From Caenorhabditis elegans (lineage: Eukaryota > Nematoda > Chromadorea > Rhabditida > Rhabditidae): 64,000 nt of DNA. The position numbers and the translations under genes are program-made. Positions 36,101 through 47,600 of the stretch are shown one piece after another. The notes beneath the pieces are model-generated. The model saw only the letters and a list, made by a program, of their open reading frames with translations, was not told the DNA's origin and searched no databases. Numbering within the stretch: position 1 is the stretch's first letter; each line of letters opens with the position of its first letter. The DNA is taken from positions 7,874,001 through 7,938,000 of the forward strand of contig NC_003279.8 in NCBI RefSeq assembly GCF_000002985.6. Direction: 5' to 3'.

Positions 36101-39100
36101 ACTCATTGTCTTTGTCTCTACAGGTTTTCGCATATCAACTGCTCCGATAGTTTCTTCTATTTTCTCCTGTCTATTCGGTACAATTGGATATTCATCACTA
36201 TCATCCAAACTATTTTCATTAAATTCTGCATTTGTTTCCACTGTAAAATCCTCTTCATCATCATAAGCTTCATCAGAAACTCTTTTATCTCGAATACTAT
36301 CAACAAGATCCACGTTGCAATAGTCACTTCCCGTGCACCAACATTTCGTCTATAATAATAATAATAAATCAAAGTGTCGTCAGCTGGCTGGTTGTAAATG
36401 TACATAAAAGGTGCAAAAGGGGATACCAACATTTGATACCATACCGAAATATGTGCAAATATTATGTATATTGGTGAAGGTGGAGGTGACAATTCACCAA
36501 GCACCTGCTAATTGGTGTTGTTAAAGGCGTAGCACACGCAATATACAAAAAGGCGTGGCGGAGAGGAATAGCAATTTTAATTGTTATTTTACATCGTTTG
36601 TAACACAGTAAAGAGATCGGAAGTTTTAATTTCAAAACGTTTATGCAAAAATTGTGAACAATTTGGGTCCGAAGGAAAGTTTTAAAATGGTTATTTCAAA
36701 AATTCGTCAGAAAACCTCCGCTGCTAAACATAATTTTTTTCAGAAGTTTCTTCACTAGATTCTTGATTTATTGGCATTTATGCAAAAATGTTTGTTTTTT
36801 ATTTAAGTTAAACACATCCAAAATATAAGAAATTTTAAAAAAAAGCAGCCAATAAAATTGTATCATTTAAGATGATCTTCATTAAAAATTGGCATGAACA
36901 ATATAAATTTTTGAATTTCCAATTTTTTGAAAATAAAATTTAATTTACTCTTTTATTCTGCCAAAATAAGTCATTGGAAAAATTTCAGATTTTTTCTATT
37001 TCTTTACTTTGAACATTTTTTTCATTGGAATAGTTTCGAAAGCTGGTATTTGCAGAATTTTGATAATTTTTAAAATTTGTGGTTTTGGCGAAAATTTAAA
37101 AAAAAGGAACATTATATTTTTTGTAGATTTTATAACTCTCCAGCATTCTGTATTTTTGTAATTTCTAATTTTTCCAACGTTTTAGATATATTTTCCAGAT
37201 TGCATTCAGAATTGAAAAAAAGTTTTTTTATTTAAAGCTTTTTTAACTTAAAATTTTACTTTAATAATCTAAAGAAGACCTTATTTTTGAAGTGTGGTCT
37301 CCTTTTCGAGAAAAATGTTCCTTTTCCTTCTAAAAATTATATTTTATTCCTTTTTACAATTATTGTTTCCTATCTAAAAAAAACGAACCACATTCCGTTT
37401 AGCATCATATTCACAATATCCGTCTTCTGCTGGTTCATTTACTCGAACACATGCCAAAACTTGTCGTGATGAAGAGTGAACTTTTACGACGGCACATGCG
37501 GCAAGCTGAAAATTATTGAAACTTTTTTATTTTCTCGAAAAATTTTATCAAATAACTTTCTTTCTCTTCATCTATTTGCAGTGTTCTTTTTTCTTTTAAA
37601 ACCCAAAGACCAAATGAAAAAAGCCGAAAAGTGCACACACACACACACACACCAGCTGCTGCTTGTTCTTCTTCATCTTCGCGCACTCTTGAAAGACAAA
37701 AAGTTCGATAAAAAGACAGTCTACTCGAATAGTGAGAGAAGAAGGATGACCTAACTAAAACCACCCATGAGATCATAAAAAGAGTTATTGACACCTGGAT
37801 GTGGTGGTACTGCCATCACGAGACACTTGGTACACATCTGCACAGTTCATTGGAATTTGATTTAAAGGGTTCAAAAATCGCATTTTATCTTGATTAGCTT
37901 TTTAAATGACCTCGAAAGTGCAGCTTTGGATTTTCAAATTATACAAAAATTTAGTTTGGAAACACTTGTCTATTCGCGTTCCCATGACAAAGTGATTGAG
38001 CTTCTGATCGCAGGGATAAATGAGGTAAATAGTGTCTTAAGGAGTTTCACACACTGTAGTGATCACGAAAACAATATCCTCGGACTCACATGAGTTGCAT
38101 TATTTCGTGCTTCACACCACGATCCATGACATTGAATTCCACCAGCGTCTGTTGAGCATTGACATCTGAAATGAGAATAAATTAAAGTTCTCTTATTTAT
38201 CGATTTTCGATATTTGGATTTTTTTTTGAGATCAATTTTAATTTTTCAATAATTCCCTGTCATCGTCTTACAAAAGAATTCAACCCCGCAAGCAGTAGCA
38301 GATGTTTAAAACTTTTCTCCCGATCAATGGGGCATGTGTTAACGAGTGAACTAAACTGATGCGATACACCGGATGGATGGTGGTACCAGACAATCATTTT
38401 GATGTTCTCTATTCTATATGTCTAATTCTCTTATTCTTTCAAACTATCTATTCCCTATTTGTTTTTAGAGTTCACTTCTCCCAGTGTGGAAGATGCTCTC
38501 TCATACAGGCGGGAGCACAATGAGAGAAACACCGGAACGCATGAAAAGCTTAGCCGAAATGTCAAACAGGGCGACTCAAGAGAAAGAGTGCAGTGATTGG
38601 AAGAGACTGCAGAATGACCATCCCCGCGCCAGCTTGGATTTCATTCTGACCTCCTGGGAGGAGATGCTCCCAATTATAATAATGACAGCGTGATGAGCAC
38701 AGGGTATGCGTATTGAAAAAGCGCGGAAAGGTACACAAACATTAAAAATGACTCAGAAGCTTCTTTATTTCGGTTAGTCGATTTTGAATTGACTCACTAT
38801 GTGAGGTATATGATACTAGATTCTTCACACGTGATACTTCAAAAGCTAGTCTTCGTACGTAAGCATCTATGTTTTTGTCAAAAAAAAATTGTGAACGACC
38901 TTCAACTTGTTAGAGAAAACGTAAAAGCTTCCAGATCGGGGCGTTGTCGTTGGACTCTCTTCGATTGTAAAAGTGTCCGTTTAGAACTGTGTTCCGTCTA
39001 AGATGAGATGACTTATCTCGTACTGTTCTCAGTTTATGATTTATTACAATGTTCCGCGTAGCGCAGCGATTATCTAGAAATGGCCACTGCCCGAAACTGA

Positions 39101-39937
39101 CTAGAAATTAAAAAAAAAATATTTTTTGAAAAGCTCTTGAAACCTCGAATCATAATCATTTTGTGATTCCAAAAAACGTTACATGGTCTCGAAACGACCG
39201 TTGCTTTTATTCAAAAGAATGTGCGCCTTTAAGCAGCACTGTAGGTCTCAATTCGTTGTTGCGGAGTTTCCTTTTATTTTTCATAGTTTTTCTTCCGTTT
39301 TTCTCAAAAATTTTCGAAACACTAAATCGAGACCTAGAATCCTATTTTTAGGACAAAAAAAACAAGATTCCGCATGTAAAATATTATTTGGAATTTAATT
39401 TTTTGGTTTCTAGCTGCATAAAGTGTTGTGTTGGGTACCGCCCGTGAAATAAAAAAAATTGCAAGAAGAATTGATAAGGAATTGAACCGAACGGCAAAGC
39501 GGGGAAAGATGATAGAGTATGTTGCTAACAGTTTTTGACATAAGCGGCAAAATCTTTTGTTTAGTTAGCCATGATAAGGAGGAGCACGTAAACTTTTTTG
39601 AATTTAAGGGAGGAAAGGAAGAGTACAAAAGAAGTTTCAAAAGTTTACTTTTCTGTTGAAAGAAAAGAAAAGAGATAGAAATTTGAAGGAAAAGAGCATC
39701 GGAAGTAGGACACTGAACCAGTTTAGAAGACCAAGAATTAGTATTCAAAACTTATTTTGAATTTTGTCTAGACTTTCGCTTGGGATTGGATTTTAAACAT
39801 TTTCATAATAATTTTAAATTAAAAAAAATAAATTTTGAGAAAAAAACATACCTTATAGATGTAGAAGTTTTCCTAGAGGCAGAATATATGAGATGTGGTA
39901 GAAACGCGACGACAATCAAAAATGGAAGGACGCGCAT
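33163..39937 (-). CDS. GPI-anchored protein with Ly6/activin-receptor-like domain and Thr-rich stalk
   Basis: Seven exons join in phase to 552 residues: 39937-39852, 38165-38090, 37505-37389, 36349-36090, 35292-34671, 33997-33707 and 33369-33163. Residues 1-20 are a signal peptide (MRVLPFLIVVAFLPHLIYSA). Residues ~29-105 hold ten Cys in a three-finger arrangement: CQC, CHGSWC, single Cys, then KCWCTGSDYCN, whose final CN is typical of Ly6 and TGF-beta-receptor ectodomains. An acidic region follows, then Pro/Thr-rich tracts, a long Glu/Arg-rich probable helix (~238-290), more poly-Thr and two PP(K/A)NF(V/K)KA repeats. The C-terminus is SAAPPSII plus a short hydrophobic end without a basic tail, as in GPI signals. 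No kinase domain is present. The Thr tracts should be heavily O-glycosylated. I do not recognise the gene. Confidence 0.75.
35702..35792. repeat. Dispersed worm repeat (GCCACGAC / GTGCGTCTTAAAAG type)
   Basis: Two CCACGACAATTT units are followed by TTTGTAAACACAC, AAGTGTGCGTCTTAAA and GTACTGTAAATTCAAA. The same words occur in the block at 40747-40860 in other order or orientation. It lies in an intron of the Thr-rich gene. Confidence 0.45.
37629..37653. repeat. (CA)n microsatellite
   Basis: About eleven CA units in an intron of the Thr-rich gene. Read directly. Confidence 0.85.
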
Positions 39938-40257
39938 TAGAAGGCGCCTTCACTGACCAATGGTGGGTTGATCACAACTTCAATTGGTTGTTTCTGATTG
40001 TCTCGAATGGTTATTGTCGGCTTTAATCCAGATACGGCTCCAATTGAGTAAATCACAGAAATAGGTGTCGAAATTGGCGAGAGACGATGAAGGGCCGGGA
40101 TGGTTGCTGCTGCTGTTGCCGCGGAAAGAGGGAAATTGAGGGCGGAGTCACAAACAAATGGGGCGGGTGGTGGAGGAGGCGAACACGATGCAAGACGACG
40201 GATTGTGGAGCTGCGACTGATGATCACTGATGATGAGCTGGTTCCCAGAATTGACAT
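39937..40257 (-). CDS. 106-codon ORF whose stop overlaps the next gene's start (TAATG)
   Basis: The ATG at 40257 lies ten bases after an acceptor-like TTTTTCAG at 40268, and the frame stays open for 106 codons until a TAA sharing one base with the ATG of the Thr-rich gene. Its base composition is balanced and less AT-rich than the neighbouring intergenic DNA, and the C-terminal part (GLKPTITIRDNQKQPIEVV) reads like protein. It has a poly-Pro segment and an Ala run but no domain I know. It may be a true upstream cistron, a real exon of a differently spliced gene or a long leader with an upstream ORF. Confidence 0.3.
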   Translation of the reverse strand: MSILGTSSSSVIISRSSTIRRLASCSPPPPPAPFVCDSALNFPLSAATAAATIPALHRLSPISTPISVIYSIGAVSGLKPTITIRDNQKQPIEVVINPPLVSEGAF

Positions 40258-40746
40258 GCCAAAGACGCTGAAAAATTATTTTTTTAAATTAAAACATTTT
40301 GATGAGAATAAAATTCAAGTTCAGATGAATATTTTAAAATTTTTAAAACTATTATTGAAGTCATCTGGCATAAAACTTTGATACTTTATAGCGTGGGAGT
40401 GGAATGGGAAAAGCTAGAAATCAAGACATCGCTGAGTCACTGCTGAAGAATGATATTTCACGACGCTTTTGTTTCATTTTTGTTTATTTTTCGAGTTGAT
40501 AGCGTTATAGACAAAAACCTTTTTAATTCTCTTATTTTTTATTTCTCTGTGAGTTTCGAGGGAGGCATATTCATGAAAAAAGTATTTACTGTCAAACCTG
40601 GATTTATTTTTCTCGTTTTCTAAATAATTCAACATAAAAAACAAAAAATTTACATAAAAACATTTCTAGCAAGTAAAAATAACAATTTTAAAGCCTTAAA
40701 TAAAAGAATGTAGAGAACAATCAATAAAATGGAGACAATTTTTTCT

Positions 40747-40860
40747 ACAGTAACCTTAAAGGCGCACACACAATTTTGTAATAAATTAACGCGCGCGGCG
40801 AGACCATTCTGCAAAAAAATACGCCTCCCTTGAAACTCCTACAGAAGAAATATTGATTTT
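40747..40860. repeat. Dispersed worm repeat (AAGGCGCACACA / GCGGCGAGACC type)
   Basis: Contains ACCTTAAAGGCGCACACACA, then a CGCGCGGCGAGACC core and a TACGCCTCCCTTGAAACTCC segment. It shares its words with the blocks at 27596, 35702, 39175 and 42984. Confidence 0.45.
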
Positions 40861-40923
40861 CTTCGAGATTAGATTTTCCAAAGTAGTTTAACCGCCAAAA
40901 ATTGTTTGCCGAAGTTCATTTTT

Positions 40924-41133
40924 TCAAAAATTATTGGATTTCATGTCACATCTGCACTGCTCACATTTCATCCCCCGTTCAGTACACATAATTTCATTTG
41001 TTTCGTCGCGGGGCACCGCCTCGAAACACATTTTGCATGTTGCCGATGAGCTAGGCGGGAAGCTCAACCAAAAAATTCTCTTAGCGGCATGAATCAACAT
41101 AATAAACGAAAACAAGAGAGATGGAGCATTCAT
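40924..41133 (-). CDS. Possible small secreted Cys-rich peptide
   Basis: A single open frame of 69 residues begins with a hydrophobic stretch (MNAPSLLFSFIMLIHA) interrupted by KR, then a second hydrophobic patch and a Ser-rich linker. The C-terminal part contains six Cys (TCKMCFEAVP, IMCTERG, KCEQCRC). The spacing resembles small secreted worm peptides, but the signal segment is imperfect and no splicing, promoter or homology supports it. Confidence 0.3.
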   Translation of the reverse strand: MNAPSLLFSFIMLIHAAKRIFWLSFPPSSSATCKMCFEAVPRDETNEIMCTERGMKCEQCRCDMKSNNF

Positions 41134-42155
41134 TCAGTTTTTTACGAATCCCCACCATTCAATGGCATATAGTCAAAACATTTAAATTAGCCAAAAAAGG
41201 TCCCTTGGTTGGCGGCTCGAAAGTGTATTACGCTTTCATTCACTATTACTATTTGTATATTTGGCAAGAGAAAGACTTCTTTCTCGCGCACGTGCAGAAG
41301 AAACCATGAAATCCGATACCAGTCATCCTACCAAGGCATTTCATGGGATCCGCCCGTTCTCGAGGAGAATTTGGTACGTCTTGTGATTTCAAGGTTTTGG
41401 TAGACAAAAGTACAAGGGAGAGAAGGCACATTTCTAAGTACTCGAAACTGCAAAAGTAATATAAAAAATTTGAAGCGATAAGAATTTCGAACTCGAAAAT
41501 ATTATTGGGATTGCAGAGAAAAACCTCTTTTAAAATCTATTGAAAACTTGCTCTGCCCCCGAACCATGGGTCTCGTTAGGTATTTGGCGGCAAAACCGTA
41601 AATTCAAACGTTTCTAAATAGTCTCGCCGATTTTCGAACATTTTTATTTTTGAGAGTTTCTGAGATAATAAAGATTAAAGTTTACAAATAATCTGAAAGT
41701 CATCACAAGAAAGTGTGAAAAGTGACATGAAAGTGTGTTTCTTAGCGTCAAAGTATCCCGCAGTGACATCAAATCAATCTCTTTTTTTGTCGCAAGAGTC
41801 ATTTGCATATCACTTTCTTTTCGATATATATTACATTAATTCGATTGGTGGGCGATGGGCGGAAACAAAAAGGCACACACGGGTCAGTTTTTCCATCATA
41901 AAAACAGGAGATACTGAGGAAAAGAGAATCAAAAAGAAAAACGAAGCGTTAAGTCAATAAAAACAGTCGGCAGGTGAAGGAAGGGGTTGTGCATTCTTTT
42001 TTTTTTTCGACCTTTTCGTTTTTAATAAAGTAGAAAACAAGAAAATTCGTTTCTTTTTAACAAAGGAATTTTAAAAAGAGGAATAAACACTCAAACATTT
42101 GAAAATTCTGGTTTTAAAATTAAAATCCAAAATTTCAAGGTCTACTGTGAACATC

Positions 42156-44339
42156 TCATGCTCCCTTTTCAAGTAGGGGTCTCGTAACGATTTTTTTTAA
42201 ATTAAACAAAATTCCAGAACTTTGTTTCGTTTTCACATACCTTTGTAAAGTAGTGCAATCCAACTGGACCAATTTATTCTTTGGCACAGTGCCAAACACT
42301 ACGTCACTCATCAACAGACGTCTCTCACTTGCTTTGCTGGACATTAACGAGGCGAAACGAGCTAAATTAAACTTTTAGTATTTAAATTTAGTTGTCCAAA
42401 GTCTTCTATGTTTTTTTCTTTTCAAAACTTTGTATTTTTTGACTCTTTCCTCGTCTCTTTTCTTGACTGCTTGAGACAGTTTTTGTGTACCAACAATAGA
42501 CAAACAACAATAATGCATGGAATATGAGTCACACTAACCACCAAAACCACCAAAAAAAGAAGAACGGACAAAGAATAAACCAAAAATGATATTGATGGAT
42601 GATATTTAGAAATTGAAATATTGGAAAATGTTTTTAAAGGGATTTTTACCTGATAATCCAGTTAGTTCATCTCTATCGTAAATGTCCTCTTCTTGACTTT
42701 CTTGAAAAGATGAATTAGACATCATTGCACCTGATTCCGCATCCTTGTATTTCTGAACAAAAATTAAATATTTAAATGTTAGAAAAATGCATGATATGAT
42801 CTTACAGCAAATATATTTAAAAATTATAAATATTCGAATTACAAACAGAGTGTTTTTTTAATCATTCAAGCACGAGGAGTTTTACGCAGATATTTACGCA
42901 GTTTATGTACTCCTCGTGGAGAAGTGTGCATATATTTTTGCAGCTATGCAAAGCCGATGAATAAAAATTAGTGATTGAAAAATTGTCGTGTCGAGACCAG
43001 GTACCGTACTTTCAGCGGTAATGTCGCAACATTTAACAGCTAAAAACTACAATCATATACAAAAACACAAGAATGCACAATTCTCCTCGAGTAGTAAAGC
43101 TGCGTAAATCGACACTTGGCCAAATTAGACTCTCTCACGCTCATTTTTTCATTTTTCCAAGTATGTACAAACCTGAGTTTCATCATCTGGTCCAGCACAA
43201 TTAGTTGATTCTATAAACACAGATGGACCACAAGTCTCAATATCAATTGCATATTCTCGAAATACACTGTTTTGTAGATGCAATCCACAGCTTTCTTCTA
43301 TGAAATGCTCCGTTTTTTGATAATCATTATTATAATCCCAAGTTGGTTCATCAGGTTCCGCGAATCTCAGTTTCTTTTCTGGAGACTTCTTTAAGCAATT
43401 TACATTCAACTTTTCCACTTCTTCAAACTCTTCAAATCTAAATTGTGAACCAATTTTTTCAGGCGATACCTCAATTTTGAATGGAGAAGCTTCCAAATTG
43501 CAATTGGCTACTTCAAATGCTTCAGATTCTTCGTAGATGCTCATCGGATCCTCTACATCATCAAATAAATCCGGAGAGTTCTTTCCGTTACAGTAATCGA
43601 AACATATAGGAGGTTGAGTATCTTCAAATGCGGTAAACTGAGCTTCATAGCCAGTGATAAAATCGAGTGAGAACTTTGTTTTTTGTGGTGAGTCGATGGT
43701 TTTTATTGGGGAAAATGTGTCAAAAATGTTTGAAACTTCTGAAGTATCAGATTTTTGCTCACTATCCGAAGAATCGGATTTATCCTCTTTTCGCCGTTTC
43801 ACAGCCTGCACAACGTCTGCAGATCTTCGTCGTTTTGGAGTCAATGCTGCGAAATATTGTTCAGGACTTTGACGGATTTGAAGAATAGGTGGAGAAAACT
43901 TTGTCGGATGGCGCGCTGAAATTAAAGTTTAAAGTGGAAAACTAACTATCTTGATCTAACCTATTTTAAGAGGTATTACAGGTGTAATAATTCGGATTTT
44001 TGCCATGCTAGAAGTGGGAGTTTTGATTTCCGATGTAGATACAACATTCAAAATATCTACATCGTCACCATCATCAATTTGAATTTCATCGTCGGAATAT
44101 TTATCCCGATGATCAAGTTTCTTAACATTTTCAGAATCAATTTCTTGTTTTAAAATAGATTTAATTGAAGAATTAGATGATTTCCTTGGTACTACAACAG
44201 CTAACTTCAATTTCTTTTTCTTTTTTGTCGAATTCCTTTCATTTTTCTGAACTATTTCCTCTTGATTCGGTTGATATGTGGATGAACACAACCATTCATC
44301 ACTTTCTTTTCGTTTTAGTTTTGGACCGCCCTTCTTCAT
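42156..44339 (-). CDS. Disordered, highly charged nuclear-type protein behind smgl-1
   Basis: Exons 44339-43961, 43915-43173, 42752-42650 and 42361-42156 join in phase to about 476 residues. The protein is rich in Ser, Glu, Asp and Lys with basic nuclear-localisation-like clusters (STKKKKKLKL near the N-terminus, TPKRRRSADVVQAVKRRKED in the middle) and SP/TP sites suited to cyclin-dependent kinases (FSPIKTIDSPQK, LKKSPEKK). No folded domain is recognisable. The start follows an acceptor TTTTAG by two bases, about 305 bases after the smgl-1 stop on the same strand, the layout of a downstream operon gene with SL2 trans-splicing. The C-terminus is uncertain: a donor GTATGTG at about 42241 could give a shorter end. 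Confidence 0.65.
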
Positions 44340-44646
44340 TCCTAAAACATTTCTGAAAATATTTATAGCCTGTTGGGATATATTGGAAAATATGAAGCTG
44401 TTTTCTAGATTTTAACTAAATGTTTCAGATTCTCTATAATTTAAAAAAAATTAATTTTATTTGTAGAAAAGCAGAAAGCATGGAAAAGCATCTAAAACAC
44501 AATGCAATAAATATTTAGCTATATGTATACCAGCAGATTCAATTAATTATAATTGATAAACAAAAAAACTCGACCAGATCAAACCCATAAATTACTAAAA
44601 AAACAAAATTTTCTATTCAGAATAGTCATAGAATCACATAATTTGA

Positions 44647-47600
44647 TTAATTCTTTCTTCTTTTCATCATTCCACTATTATCTTCCGTATTAGAAAAGTA
44701 TGAAGAGAGTCCGGTGCTAGAGCCATTAGACGGAGTAGCTGGTTCTGGGGTTACTGTAGCTCGATGCATTTTTTCAGATCGCATTTTAATGGCATCAAGG
44801 AGAAGCGGTGGGACTTTTGGTGTGTTTTCGAGAAGAATCACTGCTTGATCCAGGTAGGCGATTTCATCGTCTCTCTGAAAACGAAATTATCAGTTTGAAA
44901 GATAAACAAAAAATAGTTGAAATTTTATATTTATTTTAAGAATTGCTGAAATTCGAGCTGCAAAAATTGTACCTATTTATTGTGCAAATATGTTCCAGAT
45001 TTATAAAAAAAAAAAATTGTTCTCAAAATGAGAAAAAATTTATCGTTTTTACCATGGTTTTTTTTAGGATAAAACTATTATCGTATTCGAAAAAAATAAT
45101 TTTCAGTTTTTCAATTAAAACAATGAATTAGAATTATTAGGGAAATACTGTTTTACTACTTGATCTTTTACTACGTATCTCTTTTACTACGACATTTCTT
45201 TTACTACGGAATCTCTTTTACTACGAATTCCGCATTTAGATCTTTTACTACAATTGGCTCTTTTACTACGTGTTCTCTTTTACTACGATTTGATCACATA
45301 GATCTTTTACTACGGAAAATACTTTTTTACTACCTCATCTTTTACTACGTGGATGTTTTACTACGTTTTACTCTTTTGCTACGGACGTATTTTTACTACG
45401 TGGAGGGATATTGTTGGGTTACTGTAGTGGTATTGTATAAGTAATAGTTTTCAGATTATGTATTATAGTTTTTTTTTAATTTCTAGAAATTTATTCACTA
45501 TGAAAAACAATAAATTGCTTATTCTATACAAGATTTGATAAATCCAGAAAAAAACATTTTTAAAGTTTTTGATCAAAAGTTTTTGCAAATTTAAAGTTTT
45601 TGATCAAAATTTCAGTTGAAGTCAAAATTTCAAACATCTGGCATATAACTGACCGAACCCGCAAGTTGTTTATTACATTTTAAAAACTTATAAATCAACC
45701 GGTAGGGAACTAATTTGTTGGTAACGCGAAAAAAGTTAATTACTCCCACAGTATCACTACAGTAATCCAACAGGATCCCTCCAATAACTCCATCTCAGTA
45801 TCCAAAAAATAAACAACTGAAATTTACTAGAACTACTTGTGCACAAACTACAATTGTGACCTATATATTTTTTAAAAATATTCATAGATTTGTTTATATC
45901 TAGACTATCCTATAAAAATTAAATTTTAATTCGTAGTAAAAGATACGAAACAAAATATAATCCCTGCCATTGTAGTAAAATTTTTTCATAGTGAATCAAT
46001 TTCTAGAAATTAAAAAAAAACTATAATATTATCTGAAAACTGTTACTTATACAATACCACTACAGTAACCCAACAGTATCCCTCCACGTAGTGAAAATAC
46101 GTCCGTAGCAAAAGAGTAAAACGTAGTAAAACATCCACGTAGTAAAAGATGAGGTAGTAAAAAAGTATTTTCCGAAGTAAAAGAAATGTCGTAGTAAAAG
46201 AGATACGTAGTAAAAGATCAAGTAGTAAAACAGTATTTGCTGAATTATTATATTATTATAACTAATTTTTTTTTTGGAAATTTAGAAAAATTGTAAAGAA
46301 AAACCAACCGATTTCTTATTAGCCACCAATTCGAGAAAATCTTCAATATTGCTTCTCATCAACAAAAACAATGTAAATGGATTGGATGGAGGTCTTGTAT
46401 CATCTCCTTCCAATAAAAATTCTGCGGACATTTCACACGCTTTAACTCCAATCTTTGGAAATTGTAAAACAGACGATATGATTGCTCGAAGATTTCCATC
46501 GGGAATCTTGTTCAGAGTCGAGGAAAGATATTTAGCATCAGTCCACAGCCGGATTGCTTCCACATTTTTCATTTTTGAAATAATCTTTTTGATAGTGTCA
46601 CCAAGTTTCTTCTCGGGTTCCGCGTCAGCAAACAATGAGATGTAGGACAGAAATTGTTCATTTGTTTCCAGGGAAGGAAGTACCATGGAACGAAGTCGAG
46701 AATGGAATTCGTCGAGTTTAGTTCGCAATTTGGATAGATGTTTTCGACTTTTCATAATTTGTTTGACATCAATTATTGGTACATTATATGATGGATCTAG
46801 CAGATATTCAAGAGATGCCATATGTAATTTCCATTCGTCGATTTCGTATTTTTCAGCTAATTCTAGAGCATCAGCAAAAATCTGCTCGTTTTCAGTTCCA
46901 GCAAGTCCTATGATCGTCTCAGTTCGATATTCCGCATCTCCGATGAACCGTCTTCTATCACAGCCTGAAATAAATTGAATTTTTAAAAGAACTTTACTCT
47001 AAATTTCTTGTAAATGTTTCCAGGTGTCATTGTTCTGGGCATTTTTGGAATTTCATAGAAAAATTAATTAAATTTTTAGGGGCGAAAAAATAATAAAGCC
47101 ACGCCTTCTGTACTTCAAACTTTTTTTGTATACAAAATATATTTTGTAAGTTTACTATGCTAAATGTAGGCACTCGAAAATCCGATAACGGATTTTTTTC
47201 ATGTTTTGGTCTCAACCCTGATAACATATATTTTTATTTCTTACCGTAATCCTCAATTCGATCAATGGCAGTGATTGAAGCATCTCCTTTGTTCGCTTCA
47301 TTGATAATAGCGGACGCAGGAGCAGTGACAAGATCAGAAAGTGGAACTCGGTCCTGGAAAAATCGTAGACCACGCTCATATCGCCTAAGTTTATCATTTT
47401 TCGTCCAACTGAGCTCTCCCGTTTCCACATTTTCAGCTGGTTCGAACAGAGAGAAGCATAGGGCGACTGTAGACGACTCATGTGCATACAGCCGTTTCAT
47501 AACATCAAATCCTTCTCGTTTCCCATAATTCGTTTCCCATAAATTTCGTTTCCCATAAAAAGTTATTTTTTGTTTCACGTCACCACTAATCTCCTTTCTT

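Noticed and set aside
45160..45400. CRISPR-like regular TTTTACTACG array
   Set aside because: The unit is only ten bases, spacers vary and the array is mirrored; this is a eukaryotic fold-back element.
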